A DNA stretch of 64,000 nt, taken from Phycisphaeraceae bacterium (GTDB taxonomy: Bacteria > Planctomycetota > Phycisphaerae > Phycisphaerales > UBA1924). The translations under genes and the position numbers were made by a program. Below the pieces are notes generated by a model. That model was given only the letters and a program-made list of their open reading frames with translations. It made no database searches and was not told the origin of the DNA. The stretch spans positions 1 through 64,000 of the forward strand of contig CP054186.1 of NCBI GenBank assembly GCA_015200025.1. Direction: 5' to 3'. Positions 1-9,800 of the stretch are shown here, one piece after another (within the stretch, counting starts at the first letter, position 1; each line of letters starts with the position of its first letter).

Positions 1-36
1 GGGGGGCGGAGAGGACGCAGGACGCCGGGTACACGC

Positions 37-1932
37 ATGGCCGCGATGTCACACCGATTCTCCGACGACCGCGAACGCGTCAAGGACGCGACCGATATCG
101 CCCAGCTCATCGCCGAGCACGTCGCCCTCAAGCCCAAGGGCCGCGAATACGTCGGCCTCTGCCCCTTCCACGACGACCGCCGGCCCTCGATGTACGTCGT
201 CCCCGCCAAGCGCATCTTCCACTGCTTCGTCTGCGGCGCCGGGGGCGACTGCTACACCTTCGTCCAGAAGCACCTCAACATGGAGTTCCGCGAAGCCCTC
301 GAATACCTCGCCGAACGCGCCCACATCCCGCTCACCCCCTCCAGGCCAGCGCCCCACGCGACCCACGGCGACCACCCCGCCGCCCCCTCCCGCGCCGAGC
401 TCCTCGCCGCCAACGCCACCGCCTCCGATTACTTCCGCGCCATCCTCCGCCACCCCGAGCACGGCCACGCCGCCCGCGACACCATCCAACGCCGCGGCAT
501 CACCCCCGACCTCGCCGATCGCTTCGCCCTCGGCGCCACCGCCGACCGATGGGACGGCCTCGCCCTGACCATCCGCTCCAAATCCCTCCACCCCGCCCCC
601 TTCCTCCACGCCGGCCTGCTCAAGAAACGAGACGCCGACGCCTCCTTCTACGACACCTTCCGCAACCGCCTCATCTTCCCCATCGCCGACCGCGCGGGCC
701 GCACCATCGCCTTCGGCGCCCGCCGCCTCAACGACCAGGACGAGCCCAAGTACCTCAACTCACCCGAGTCGCCCCTCTTCTCCAAGTCCGCCACCCTCTA
801 CGCCCTCCACCTCGCCCTCCCCGCCATCCAGCGCGAACGCGCCGCCCTCATCTGCGAGGGCTACACCGACGTCATCGCCTGCCATCAGGCCGGGTTCACC
901 AACGCCGTCGCCACCCTCGGCACCGCCCTCACCCACGAGCACGCCCGCGCCCTCCGCCTCGCCTGCGACCGCGTCGTCCTCCTCTTCGACGGCGACGACG
1001 CCGGCCAGCGCGCCGCCGACCGCGCCGCCGAGGTCTTCTTCGCCGAGCCCATCGACGTCCACGTCTGCGTCCTCGCCGACCACACCGACGCCAAGGACCC
1101 CGACGAACTCCTCAAACGCGACGGCGGCCCCGACCTCCTCCGCCTCGCCATCGACCGCGCGCCCCACCTCCTCGACTACCGCTTCGACCGCCTCGCCGAC
1201 CGCGCCGCCCCGCTCGGTCCCGCCGCCCTCGCCCGAACCATCGACGCCGAACTCGCCTCCCTCATCGCCCTCGGGCTCCCCGACGCCGATCCCGTCAAAA
1301 GGCGCCTCATCGTCAAACGCCTCGCCGCCCTCGCCGGCCTCCCCGACGACGCCGTCCTCGACTCCCTCGCCCGCGCCGAGGCCGCCGCCCGCGCCCGCCG
1401 CCGCGCCCCCGCGAACGACGACCGGGGAAACAACCCTCCCTCCGACCCCGCCCTCGCCGCCGCCGCGGCCCTCGCCGACCTCGCCTCCAAGCCCCTCTCC
1501 AACCACGACCGCCTCCTCGGGTGCCTCCTCGCCCAGCCCGACGCCGCCGACGCCTTCGACGCCGACGCCCTCCTCGATCTCCCGGCGTACGGTTCGCCCT
1601 TGACCCAACGAGTCGCCATCGCCATCCGCGACCAACGACGCGCCGGCCTCCCGCACGCCATCGACGACGTCCTCGCCGTCCTCGCGTCCTCCGACCCCGA
1701 CGCCGTCCCCGCCGCCACCACCCTCGTCCGACGCGCCGCCGCCGAGTGCGACCACGACCCACAACGTCTCCGCGCCCTCGCCGCCGATTGCGCCGCCTCC
1801 ATCCTCAGCGCCACCCTCAAGCCACGCCCCCCCGCCTCGCCCTCCGAACTCATCGAGGCCAAGAGGCTCGAACACGCCCGCACCGGCGGCAACCCCCGCG
1901 CCCTCCCGGGGTTCCGCAAGCCCTCCACCTGA
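37..1932 (+). CDS. dnaG: DNA primase DnaG
   Basis: Synthesises the RNA primers for DNA replication and works with the replicative helicase. The 631-residue product has the CHC2 zinc finger near the N-terminus (C42, H45, C63, C66), then the primase core and a Toprim domain with EGYTD at 274-278 and DGDDAG at 318-323, which hold the catalytic acidic residues. Length fits the family. The C-terminal third is Ala/Arg/Asp-rich and poorly conserved, as is usual for the helicase-binding part. A second in-frame ATG lies three codons downstream, so the start could be 46. GAGAGGA lies about 20 bases upstream. The gene precedes rpoD by 66 bases, the classic macromolecular-synthesis order, although rpsU is not visible upstream in this window. 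Third codon positions are overwhelmingly C, unlike plus-strand genes after 7.7 kb. Confidence 0.97.
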   Translation: MAAMSHRFSDDRERVKDATDIAQLIAEHVALKPKGREYVGLCPFHDDRRPSMYVVPAKRIFHCFVCGAGGDCYTFVQKHLNMEFREALEYLAERAHIPLTPSRPAPHATHGDHPAAPSRAELLAANATASDYFRAILRHPEHGHAARDTIQRRGITPDLADRFALGATADRWDGLALTIRSKSLHPAPFLHAGLLKKRDADASFYDTFRNRLIFPIADRAGRTIAFGARRLNDQDEPKYLNSPESPLFSKSATLYALHLALPAIQRERAALICEGYTDVIACHQAGFTNAVATLGTALTHEHARALRLACDRVVLLFDGDDAGQRAADRAAEVFFAEPIDVHVCVLADHTDAKDPDELLKRDGGPDLLRLAIDRAPHLLDYRFDRLADRAAPLGPAALARTIDAELASLIALGLPDADPVKRRLIVKRLAALAGLPDDAVLDSLARAEAAARARRRAPANDDRGNNPPSDPALAAAAALADLASKPLSNHDRLLGCLLAQPDAADAFDADALLDLPAYGSPLTQRVAIAIRDQRRAGLPHAIDDVLAVLASSDPDAVPAATTLVRRAAAECDHDPQRLRALAADCAASILSATLKPRPPASPSELIEAKRLEHARTGGNPRALPGFRKPST

Positions 1933-1998
1933 TCACCCCCATCCGCCCACGCCGCCCCCCCCACCAGCCCCGCCGACCAGACCGAGGAGACACGCTCG

Positions 1999-4041
<2,043 letters not shown>

Positions 4042-4060
4042 CCCCAACGCCCACCCCCTG

Positions 4061-4136
4061 CTTCCGGCTTCCGGCTTCCCACCCTCGCCCCGCGAGCGTA
4101 GTGAACGTGGAGAGGTGCCCGAGCAAAGCGAGGGCG
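4061..4136 (-). repeat. Intergenic hairpin repeat, copy 1 (inverted orientation)
   Basis: Read on the minus strand this matches the other copies: a CCTCTCCACGT-like left arm, a loop containing CGCTCGC, then GGGG-GAGGGTGGG and a tail of CCGGAAGCCGG. It sits directly after rpoD and ends just before the chosen start of the next gene, so the upstream in-frame ATG at 4115 falls inside the repeat and is unlikely to be a start. Confidence 0.6.
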
Positions 4137-4183
4137 ATCCAGGGCCCCCCGCACGCCCCGCCTCCACGCCCTACGCTGGCGAG

Positions 4184-6034
4184 ATGGGCGCCCTCCAAGA
4201 TTACATCGCCAAAGTGTCGAAACGCACTCCGGAAGAGTGGGCCGCCCTCCCGCCCCTCGCACGCCCCGGCGAAATGCGCCAACAGACCATCGGCCGCGTC
4301 GCCACACGGTGCGGTCAACAACGCCCTGATGGTTCTCATCCCATTCAAATCTTAGAGAAGTGTGCCGAACGCGTACGAGATACAGACGTACGATCCGACG
4401 AAGGCTTCCTCGCCAACCTCATCTTCGAAGACCACAACCACCAGGCCATCACGCTCGCCGAACTCATATCGCGCATCGGGCCGTCGCAGAACGATCACCC
4501 AAGGGTCTTCACCGCCCTCGGATGTCACTTCCCGGGCATTCAGGGTGTCGTTCAAACCGACAACCTCATCGTGCTTTTGCCCGGCTGTCGTTTCGAGAGC
4601 AAAGTGAATCTCTCCGACTCGACTTTCGGCGATGAGGCCAACCTCTCCGGCTCGACTTTCGGCGATGAGGCCAACCTCTCCGGCTCGACTTTCGGCGATG
4701 AGGCCAACCTCTCCGGCTCGACCTTCGGCAAAGGGGCCGACCTCTCCTTCTCGACCTTCGGCGATAGGTCCAACCTCTCCGGCTCGACCTTCGGCATTTT
4801 GGCCTCCCTCTCCGGCTCGACCTTCGGCGATGGGGCCGACCTCTCCGGCTCGATCTTCGGCGCGCGGGCCAACCTCTCCGGCTCGACCTTCGGCAAAGGG
4901 GCCAACCTCTCCGGCTCGACATTCGGCCATGAGGCCGACCTCTCCGGCTCGACCTTCGGCGATGGGGCCGTCTTCTCACTCGCCACCTTCGGCACGCACG
5001 CCGATTTCTCCGGCACCCGCCTGGGCTTCCGCGCCGATTTCTTCGACTGCCGCTTCCACGCCCCCGGCGGGCCGGAAGGCCTCGTCGTCGCCTCCAGGCA
5101 CTTCCCCCGCACCCACGCCGGCCGCGCCCACGAACTCCTCGTCAAGCCCCTCGTCCATTTCGGCTGGGACACCGTCCGCCGCCTCGGCGAGACCCGTTTC
5201 CTCACCCTCGCGTCCTACTCCTCCCTCGTCGCCGTCCCGCTCATCGTCGGCTCGTGGCCCGCACTCCGCCGAGCGGTCGAGTCCTACAACGCCGCCGATA
5301 AGCCCGGCTCGCTCCCCGCCCACCTCGACGCCCCGCCCCTCCCTTCCGCCTGGGCTCTCGCCTTCTTCGCCGCCCTGTGCGTGGCGATCGCCCACGCCCT
5401 CTACGGCTACTTCGCCCCCGAGTCTGTCCAACGCGCCTCACGTGACGATTTCCGCGAAAAAAGGAACGCCGAGTTCCGCGCCGCCCCCACGCACTCCCAA
5501 CGCGACCTCCTGATCCGCGCGTTCGACAGCCTCGATCAGGCCGCACGAAGGCTCCCCGAGATCCGCCACCCCAGTTTCGTCAAGCGCCACGGCAAGGCCG
5601 TCTGGGTGACCACGAGCATCGAAGAACTCGACCGCTACTCCAAACTCCCAGACGAGGAGGAACTCCGACATTCCAACGCGTGTAAAGCGGCCAGGAATGC
5701 CGGCAGGCCCAAGCCACCGCCCCGCCCGCCCCTCACCAACTCGCCCGAGGAGATGCGCGTCATCGTCATCGACGAGGGCGCCGCCGCCGAGTACGACCTC
5801 AAGGCCCGCGAGAAACTCCCCGCGGCCTCGCTCAGCGCCGCGTTCTACGCCGCCGCCCTCTTCCTCCTCGCCTGGCTGACCTCCGATCAGGTCACCGCCA
5901 TCCTCGTCGAATCCGGGACCATCGAGCGCGGCGTGATCCCCAACCGCTGGGGCCCCATCCTGATCGTCCTCGCCTCGGCCTACGCCATCAGCGCGCTCGT
6001 GTGGCTCGTGCTCCGTGTCCGCCGCGGCTCGTGA
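4184..6034 (+). CDS. Membrane protein with an 11-residue pentapeptide-like solenoid repeat
   Basis: No specific function is recognised. The 616-residue product has an N-terminal region of about 140 residues, then about 14 tandem units of 11 residues (141-294, type ANLSGSTFGDE), then four hydrophobic segments (about 340-358, 388-410, 549-568, 590-610) separated by a soluble loop of about 140 residues. Units of this kind occur in pentapeptide-repeat-like beta-solenoid proteins, but the strict 11-residue period is not a multiple of five. I chose the ATG at 4184 because the upstream ATG at 4115 lies in an intergenic repeat. A membrane-anchored binding or scaffold role is inference only. No partner gene is adjacent. 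Confidence 0.8.
   Translation: MGALQDYIAKVSKRTPEEWAALPPLARPGEMRQQTIGRVATRCGQQRPDGSHPIQILEKCAERVRDTDVRSDEGFLANLIFEDHNHQAITLAELISRIGPSQNDHPRVFTALGCHFPGIQGVVQTDNLIVLLPGCRFESKVNLSDSTFGDEANLSGSTFGDEANLSGSTFGDEANLSGSTFGKGADLSFSTFGDRSNLSGSTFGILASLSGSTFGDGADLSGSIFGARANLSGSTFGKGANLSGSTFGHEADLSGSTFGDGAVFSLATFGTHADFSGTRLGFRADFFDCRFHAPGGPEGLVVASRHFPRTHAGRAHELLVKPLVHFGWDTVRRLGETRFLTLASYSSLVAVPLIVGSWPALRRAVESYNAADKPGSLPAHLDAPPLPSAWALAFFAALCVAIAHALYGYFAPESVQRASRDDFREKRNAEFRAAPTHSQRDLLIRAFDSLDQAARRLPEIRHPSFVKRHGKAVWVTTSIEELDRYSKLPDEEELRHSNACKAARNAGRPKPPPRPPLTNSPEEMRVIVIDEGAAAEYDLKAREKLPAASLSAAFYAAALFLLAWLTSDQVTAILVESGTIERGVIPNRWGPILIVLASAYAISALVWLVLRVRRGS
4604..5065 (+). repeat. 33-bp in-frame tandem repeat inside the solenoid gene
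   Basis: About 14 head-to-tail copies of a 33-base unit coding for 11 residues. Copies 2-4 (around 4631-4729) are nearly identical at the DNA level, with small differences such as ACTTTC versus ACCTTC, while the last three are diverged. This gradient suggests recent local expansion by slippage or unequal exchange. Confidence 0.9.
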
Positions 6035-6045
6035 CGCCCACACCA

Positions 6046-6106
6046 TCGCCCCGTGAGCGTCAGCGAACCGGGAGAAGCCCGGCCCGCGCACCGGGGTGAG
6101 GGGCGC
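6046..6106 (-). repeat. Intergenic hairpin repeat, copy 2 (degenerate, inverted)
   Basis: Read on the minus strand it contains CCCCTCACC, a degenerate CTCCCGGTTCGCTGACG arm and CTCACGGGGCG, which match the core of the other copies. It fills the gap between the converging solenoid and HTH-like genes. Confidence 0.5.
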
Positions 6107-6141
6107 GGTGGTGGTGGGGGGGTGGGGGGTGGTGGGGGGTG

Positions 6142-7407
6142 CTACCAGTCCTCTTCCTCTTCCGCCTTGAACGACATCACCACCTGCGTCCCGTAGATCG
6201 GGTAATCGATCCGGCACCGGTACCCGCGGAACCACGTCCGCTCGTAGTCCCACCTCGCCCCGATCGCCACCTCCACCAGCCTCCCGTACTCCGACATATC
6301 CCCCGACCGAACCTTCGCCGGGAATCCCAGCGATTCCACGCTCTCTAGCAGGTCCAGCCGGTCCAGGTCGCGACGACGGTCGTTCACGTTCGCCACGCCC
6401 TCGAACGACGTGTCGTAGATCGACAGCTCCGGCCCCTCGTCCCAGTACAGCCCGTCCTGGATCAGCACGTCAAACTGCAGCACCTCGCACGGCACCGCCA
6501 CCTCCGCGAAGAAAAACCCGCGCCGGCCCGACCCCGTCGGCACCCGCCGCGGCACCTCCGCGATGCACACCTCCCCGTACACCAGGTTCTTCCCCTCGCC
6601 CACCGGCCCGTCCCCCAGCACGTACTGCACCGTGTCCTCCACCTGCTCCACCCTCACCACCGGCGGCGGCACGCTGCTGAACGGCCTGAACACCACCTGC
6701 CCAGGGTCCGTCACCAGGCCCCCCGACAACGCTCGCACCGACCGCCCGTGCGACCACGGCACCACCCGCCGGCTCGCGAACTTCACCACCGCCCCGGGCC
6801 TCACCCGGCACAGCGACCGGTACCCGTTCACCCACACCAGGTCGAACGCCTCCTCGTTCTGCCCCCGCCCCACGATCACCGTCGCGTGGCTGAACGCCGC
6901 ACGAACCCCGCGAACCTCGCTCATCGCCCGGAACAGCGACTGCTTCCGCCTCAACTCGAACTCCCGACGCGCCGACGGCGCCCACGCGCTGAGCACCGCG
7001 TCCAGCCGGCTCCGGTCCCCCGCACGCCCGCGGATCAACGCCTCGTACCGCGCGATCGCCTCCGACGCCCGCAGCCCCACCACCTCGTGAACCCCGCGCG
7101 CCACGCACGCCCGCGCCACCCGTCGCAGCGGCTCGGGCCCCGGCATCGCGTGCAGCGACGACGCCGCGTCACGCTCACGCAACGCCTTGAGCAGCCGGCT
7201 CGCCAGCACCTTGTCGATCCCCAACGCCCCCGCCAACGCCGTCGGCCCCACCGTCCCCCCGCCCGTCCGCTCACCCACGCCACCCACCGGCCCGCCGCCC
7301 AGCGCGCCCACGCCCTCGATCAGTTCGCCCATCGCCCGCCCCAACGCGTCGGCCACCGCCTCGACCTCACGCCGAAGCGATGGGTCGATCGTCGCGGCCC
7401 GGGCCAC
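6142..7407 (-). CDS. Uncharacterised protein with a possible N-terminal helix-turn-helix
   Basis: Not recognised as a named family. The frame stays open to 7623, but the stretch beyond about 7480 is AT-rich with non-coding character and overlaps the leader of the divergent gene. I therefore prefer a GTG start at 7407, giving about 421 residues. Near the N-terminus, the stretch containing LAGALGIDKVLASRLLKALR resembles a helix-turn-helix, which would make a regulator plausible. The rest is a mixed alpha/beta protein with FRPFSSVPPPVVR and a strongly acidic C-terminus (EEEEDW). No signal peptide or membrane helix is seen. It is transcribed divergently from the secreted dockerin gene at 7706. 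Third positions favour G here, the mirror image of the C-rich plus-strand genes to its left. The exact start is uncertain. Confidence 0.65.
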   Translation of the reverse strand: MARAATIDPSLRREVEAVADALGRAMGELIEGVGALGGGPVGGVGERTGGGTVGPTALAGALGIDKVLASRLLKALRERDAASSLHAMPGPEPLRRVARACVARGVHEVVGLRASEAIARYEALIRGRAGDRSRLDAVLSAWAPSARREFELRRKQSLFRAMSEVRGVRAAFSHATVIVGRGQNEEAFDLVWVNGYRSLCRVRPGAVVKFASRRVVPWSHGRSVRALSGGLVTDPGQVVFRPFSSVPPPVVRVEQVEDTVQYVLGDGPVGEGKNLVYGEVCIAEVPRRVPTGSGRRGFFFAEVAVPCEVLQFDVLIQDGLYWDEGPELSIYDTSFEGVANVNDRRRDLDRLDLLESVESLGFPAKVRSGDMSEYGRLVEVAIGARWDYERTWFRGYRCRIDYPIYGTQVVMSFKAEEEEDW

Positions 7408-7705
7408 GCCCGCCGAACCCCCACCCGCCGAACCCCCACCCACCGAACCGCCGACGTCGCCGCCGGATGATCCTCGCCCAGGTTGAACCACGGATGACCT
7501 CCGGGATGCGCACAACTGAATAGGTACCAAACCGTTATTGAGACGGACGGCCGATTCATCATACCCGATTTCGGACACGATACGAATGTTTTTATTCTCG
7601 GTTTCCCGGAAACTTTGGATCACAATTCACGTACAATGGAGTCTGAGGAAGGCCGTGGCCGGTGTCGGCACGGGCTTTCGAGGGACCCAGAGCGGAGGGA
7701 TTTCG
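7408..7705. other. AT-rich divergent intergenic region at the composition switch point
   Basis: About 300 bases between divergent genes. The part from about 7495 to 7640 is markedly AT-rich for this genome and marks the sharp change from C-rich to G-rich plus strand. It holds a 13-base palindrome, a TACAAT hexamer and a good ribosome-binding site (GGAGGG, 7695-7700) just before 7706. I looked for DnaA boxes (TTATNCACA) and saw none that are convincing. Confidence 0.5.
7601..7637 (+). promoter_or_regulatory. Candidate operator palindrome and -10 hexamer upstream of the 7706 gene
   Basis: GTTTCCCGGAAAC (7601-7613) is a perfect 6-1-6 inverted repeat. It lies about 18 bases before TACAAT (7632-7637), a one-mismatch -10 element, so it overlaps where a -35 would be. 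Leader length to the ATG would be about 60 bases. No good -35 consensus is seen, which would fit activator-dependent transcription. Confidence 0.4.
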
Positions 7706-8584
7706 ATGTCGAACAGGATCCAGACTCGGTTGGCGGCCTCGGTGGCCGGAGCGGCGGGGGCGCTGCTGGCGGTGGCGGGCGTGGCGCGGGCCGACGTGGT
7801 GGCCAGCGTGAACTTCGACGACGGGGAGGCCTACGGGTGGTCGGCCAACGGGGTGCCGACGGTGCTGGATTTCGGCGGCAACCCGGGCGGGATGCTGTAC
7901 CTGCCGTACGACATGTACTGGCAGGTTGGGCTGTACGCGCGGGATCCCGAGAGCGGGGTGCTTGGGGATCTGACGCGGTTCGGCGGGCTGCGGGTGTCGT
8001 TTGACCTGCAGATGATCGCGGCGTTCAACTCGTTCGGCGAGCCGCTGGACATGGAGTCGTTCCCGATCGCGGTGGAGTTGGTGTCGTACACCGATGACCC
8101 CAATTTCCCGATCGTGTCGGTGTACACGGTGGGGCCGAGCATGCCGAGCGTGGGCGACGGGTGGACGCGGTACACGTTCGAGATCCCCGCGGCGGAGGGC
8201 GACGCGCTCCCGGCGGGGTGGGGCGGGACGGGCGACGAGGACCCCAACACGGGGGACCTGAGGCTGCCGGCGGGGATGACGTACGCGTCGGTGCTGTCGC
8301 GTGTGGACGAGGTGCGCGTGACGACGATGGTCCCAGGCTTCATGTACGGCGGGAACTGGTACGAGGCGGGGTGGGACAACCTGCTCGTCGAGTCGCTGGG
8401 CTCGTCGTGCGGGGCGGACTTCAACGGCGACGGGTTCGTTGATTTCTTCGACCTCGACGCGTTCGTCGGGTGCTTCGAGGGCGGCGAGTGCCCCGAGGGC
8501 AAGACCGCGGATTACAACGGCGACGGGTTCGTCGACTTCTTCGACCTCGACGCGTACATCGCGGACTTTGAGGCGGGGTGCTGA
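7706..8584 (+). CDS. Secreted protein with a C-terminal GC-type dockerin module
   Basis: 292 residues. It starts with a classical signal peptide (Arg near the start, then a hydrophobic stretch rich in Ala and Val, with cleavage likely after ARA near residue 26). The middle region of about 210 residues starts with NFDDGEAYGW and looks like an all-beta, jelly-roll-type domain, but I cannot assign a ligand or reaction. The C-terminus has two calcium-loop repeats, each with DGFVDFFDLDA, four cysteines around them and a final Gly-Cys. The start at 7706 is fixed by GGAGGG six bases upstream and by the signal peptide. Upstream in-frame codons back to 7538 are non-coding in character. The gene is followed by a strong terminator. 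Confidence 0.88.
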   Translation: MSNRIQTRLAASVAGAAGALLAVAGVARADVVASVNFDDGEAYGWSANGVPTVLDFGGNPGGMLYLPYDMYWQVGLYARDPESGVLGDLTRFGGLRVSFDLQMIAAFNSFGEPLDMESFPIAVELVSYTDDPNFPIVSVYTVGPSMPSVGDGWTRYTFEIPAAEGDALPAGWGGTGDEDPNTGDLRLPAGMTYASVLSRVDEVRVTTMVPGFMYGGNWYEAGWDNLLVESLGSSCGADFNGDGFVDFFDLDAFVGCFEGGECPEGKTADYNGDGFVDFFDLDAYIADFEAGC

Positions 8585-8631
8585 ACGGGACTCCTCTTGA
8601 TGCGGGGGCGGGGGGCGTGGTGTAGAGCACG

Positions 8632-8669
8632 GCCGGCGGGGTTCACGAGGCCCCGCCGGCTTCTTTTTT
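8632..8669 (+). terminator. Rho-independent terminator after the dockerin gene
   Basis: A perfect 10-bp stem (GCCGGCGGGG pairing with CCCCGCCGGC), a 9-base loop and then a T-rich run TTCTTTTTT. It is the strongest intrinsic terminator in the window and separates the secreted protein gene from the ROK kinase gene. Confidence 0.9.
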
Positions 8670-8683
8670 GCCGTGGAAGAAGC

Positions 8684-8768
8684 GCCCCTCACCGCCCTCG
8701 CTGGCGCGAGGGCCCCTCTCCCCGTTCGCCGTGCCTCACGGGGAGAGGGTGGGGAACCGGAAGGCGGG
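8684..8768 (+). repeat. Intergenic hairpin repeat, copy 3 (best-formed copy)
   Basis: Contains CCTCTCCCCGT (8715-8725) and its exact complement ACGGGGAGAGG (8738-8748) around a 12-base loop, followed by GTGGGGAACCGGAAGGCGGG. An outer part CTCACCGCCCTCGCTGGCG precedes the stem. It lies downstream of the terminator and just before the ROK promoter. Confidence 0.65.
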
Positions 8769-8782
8769 GATGGGGCCGGCGG

Positions 8783-8788
8783 TATGCT
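8783..8788 (+). promoter_or_regulatory. -10 element TATGCT, six bases before ATG
   Basis: TATGCT ends six bases before the ATG at 8795. Transcription would start at or next to the start codon, which predicts a leaderless mRNA. No Shine-Dalgarno sequence lies in between. Confidence 0.55.
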
Positions 8789-8794
8789 GGGGCG

Positions 8795-9691
8795 ATGGTG
8801 ACGCTCGGGCTGGACGTCGGCGGCGGGTCGGTGAAGTACGCGTGGCGGGAGGCTGACGGTTCGTTTACGTGCGGGGAGTCGGTGGGGTACGAGAGGCCGA
8901 CGGCGGGGGCGCTGGGCGAGGCGGTGCGCGGGGCGCTTCGGGGCGCGGGGTTGATGGGGGAGGTGGGGAAGGTGGGGAAGGTAGGGGTGTGCGTGCCGGG
9001 GGTGATGAGCGGGGACGGTCGGCGTGTGGCATCAAGCGTGAACATGCCCGGGCTTGCGGGGGTGGATGTTGGGGCGTGGGCGTCGGGTTTGGGTCTTGGG
9101 GTGCGTGACGAGGACGTGGTGGTGAGGACGGACGCGTGGTCGGCGGGGGTGGACTATGCGGCGGTGCGAGGCGTGAAAGGCCGGCTGCTGGCGCTGAGCC
9201 TGGGGACCGGGGTGGGGGCGATCGTGCTGGATGACGGGGTGGCGCTCAAGGTGAGCCCGCCGGGGGCGGGGATGTCGTCGGGGCACCTTGGGCAGATGGA
9301 CGTGTCGATGGCGGTTGGGGATGACGGGGAGGGTGTGCCGGTGGGGGCGGACGGGGGGCGCGGGTCGCTCGAGGCGTACGTGGGGGCGGCGGCGCTGCGT
9401 GCGAGGCTTAGCGGGGACCTTCGCGCGGGGCTGGCGCGGGTGGGTGTGGATGATCCGGCGGTGGCGGCGTTGGTGCGTGCGCTGCGGATCGCGCACGCGA
9501 TCTACCGGCCGGACGTGGTGGCGCTGCTGGGGGGCGTGGGGCTGGGGATCGGGGGGCTGGCGGGTGAGATCCGGTCGAAGGTGAGCGAGGGGCTGACGGG
9601 GGTGGCGCGGCCCGGGTGGCGGCTTGAGGTCGGGGTGGACGCGTACCACGCGGCGCGTGGCGTGGCGCGTTTGGCGGGTGAAGGAAACTAA
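8795..9691 (+). CDS. ROK-type (ASKHA-fold) sugar kinase or related protein
   Basis: 298 residues. The N-terminal phosphate-1 motif (LGLDVGGGSVKYAW) and the phosphate-2-like LSLGTGVGAIVLDDG are those of the actin-like ATPase fold used by ROK sugar kinases, which phosphorylate hexoses in the cytoplasm. VCVPGVMSGDG between them also fits. The cysteine-rich zinc motif CGCGRxGCxE typical of many ROK kinases is absent, so the substrate is open and a BadF-type ATPase is an alternative. The start is chosen by homology to the DVGGG motif and the -10 element immediately upstream. The frame is open further upstream, but only through the terminator and repeat. Confidence 0.75.
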   Translation: MVTLGLDVGGGSVKYAWREADGSFTCGESVGYERPTAGALGEAVRGALRGAGLMGEVGKVGKVGVCVPGVMSGDGRRVASSVNMPGLAGVDVGAWASGLGLGVRDEDVVVRTDAWSAGVDYAAVRGVKGRLLALSLGTGVGAIVLDDGVALKVSPPGAGMSSGHLGQMDVSMAVGDDGEGVPVGADGGRGSLEAYVGAAALRARLSGDLRAGLARVGVDDPAVAALVRALRIAHAIYRPDVVALLGGVGLGIGGLAGEIRSKVSEGLTGVARPGWRLEVGVDAYHAARGVARLAGEGN

Positions 9692-9765
9692 GAGCCGGAA
9701 GGCCCCTCACCGCCCCCACCTGTTCGCTGGCGCTCACGGGGAAAGGGTGGGGCGCGGGAAAGCGG
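9692..9765 (+). repeat. Intergenic hairpin repeat, copy 4
   Basis: Contains CCCCTCACCGCCCCCACC, then TTCGCTGGCGCTCACGGGGA, then AAGGGTGGGG and a tail with GGGAAAGCGGG. The left stem arm is largely lost. It fills the gap between the converging ROK kinase and GHL10-like genes. Confidence 0.55.
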
Positions 9766-9800
9766 GAGTGGGGAAGGAGGAAACCGGACGGGGGGTGGGG

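Noticed and set aside
4604..5065. CRISPR-like array
   Set aside because: Tandem 33-base units without spacers, in-frame and coding for an 11-residue protein repeat.
7480..7700. Replication origin at the composition switch
   Set aside because: The skew change and AT-rich gap fit, but there is no dnaA, dnaN or gyrB nearby and no convincing DnaA boxes, and the second switch at 48 kb does not fit a simple origin. Kept only as an alternative under the strand-bias finding.
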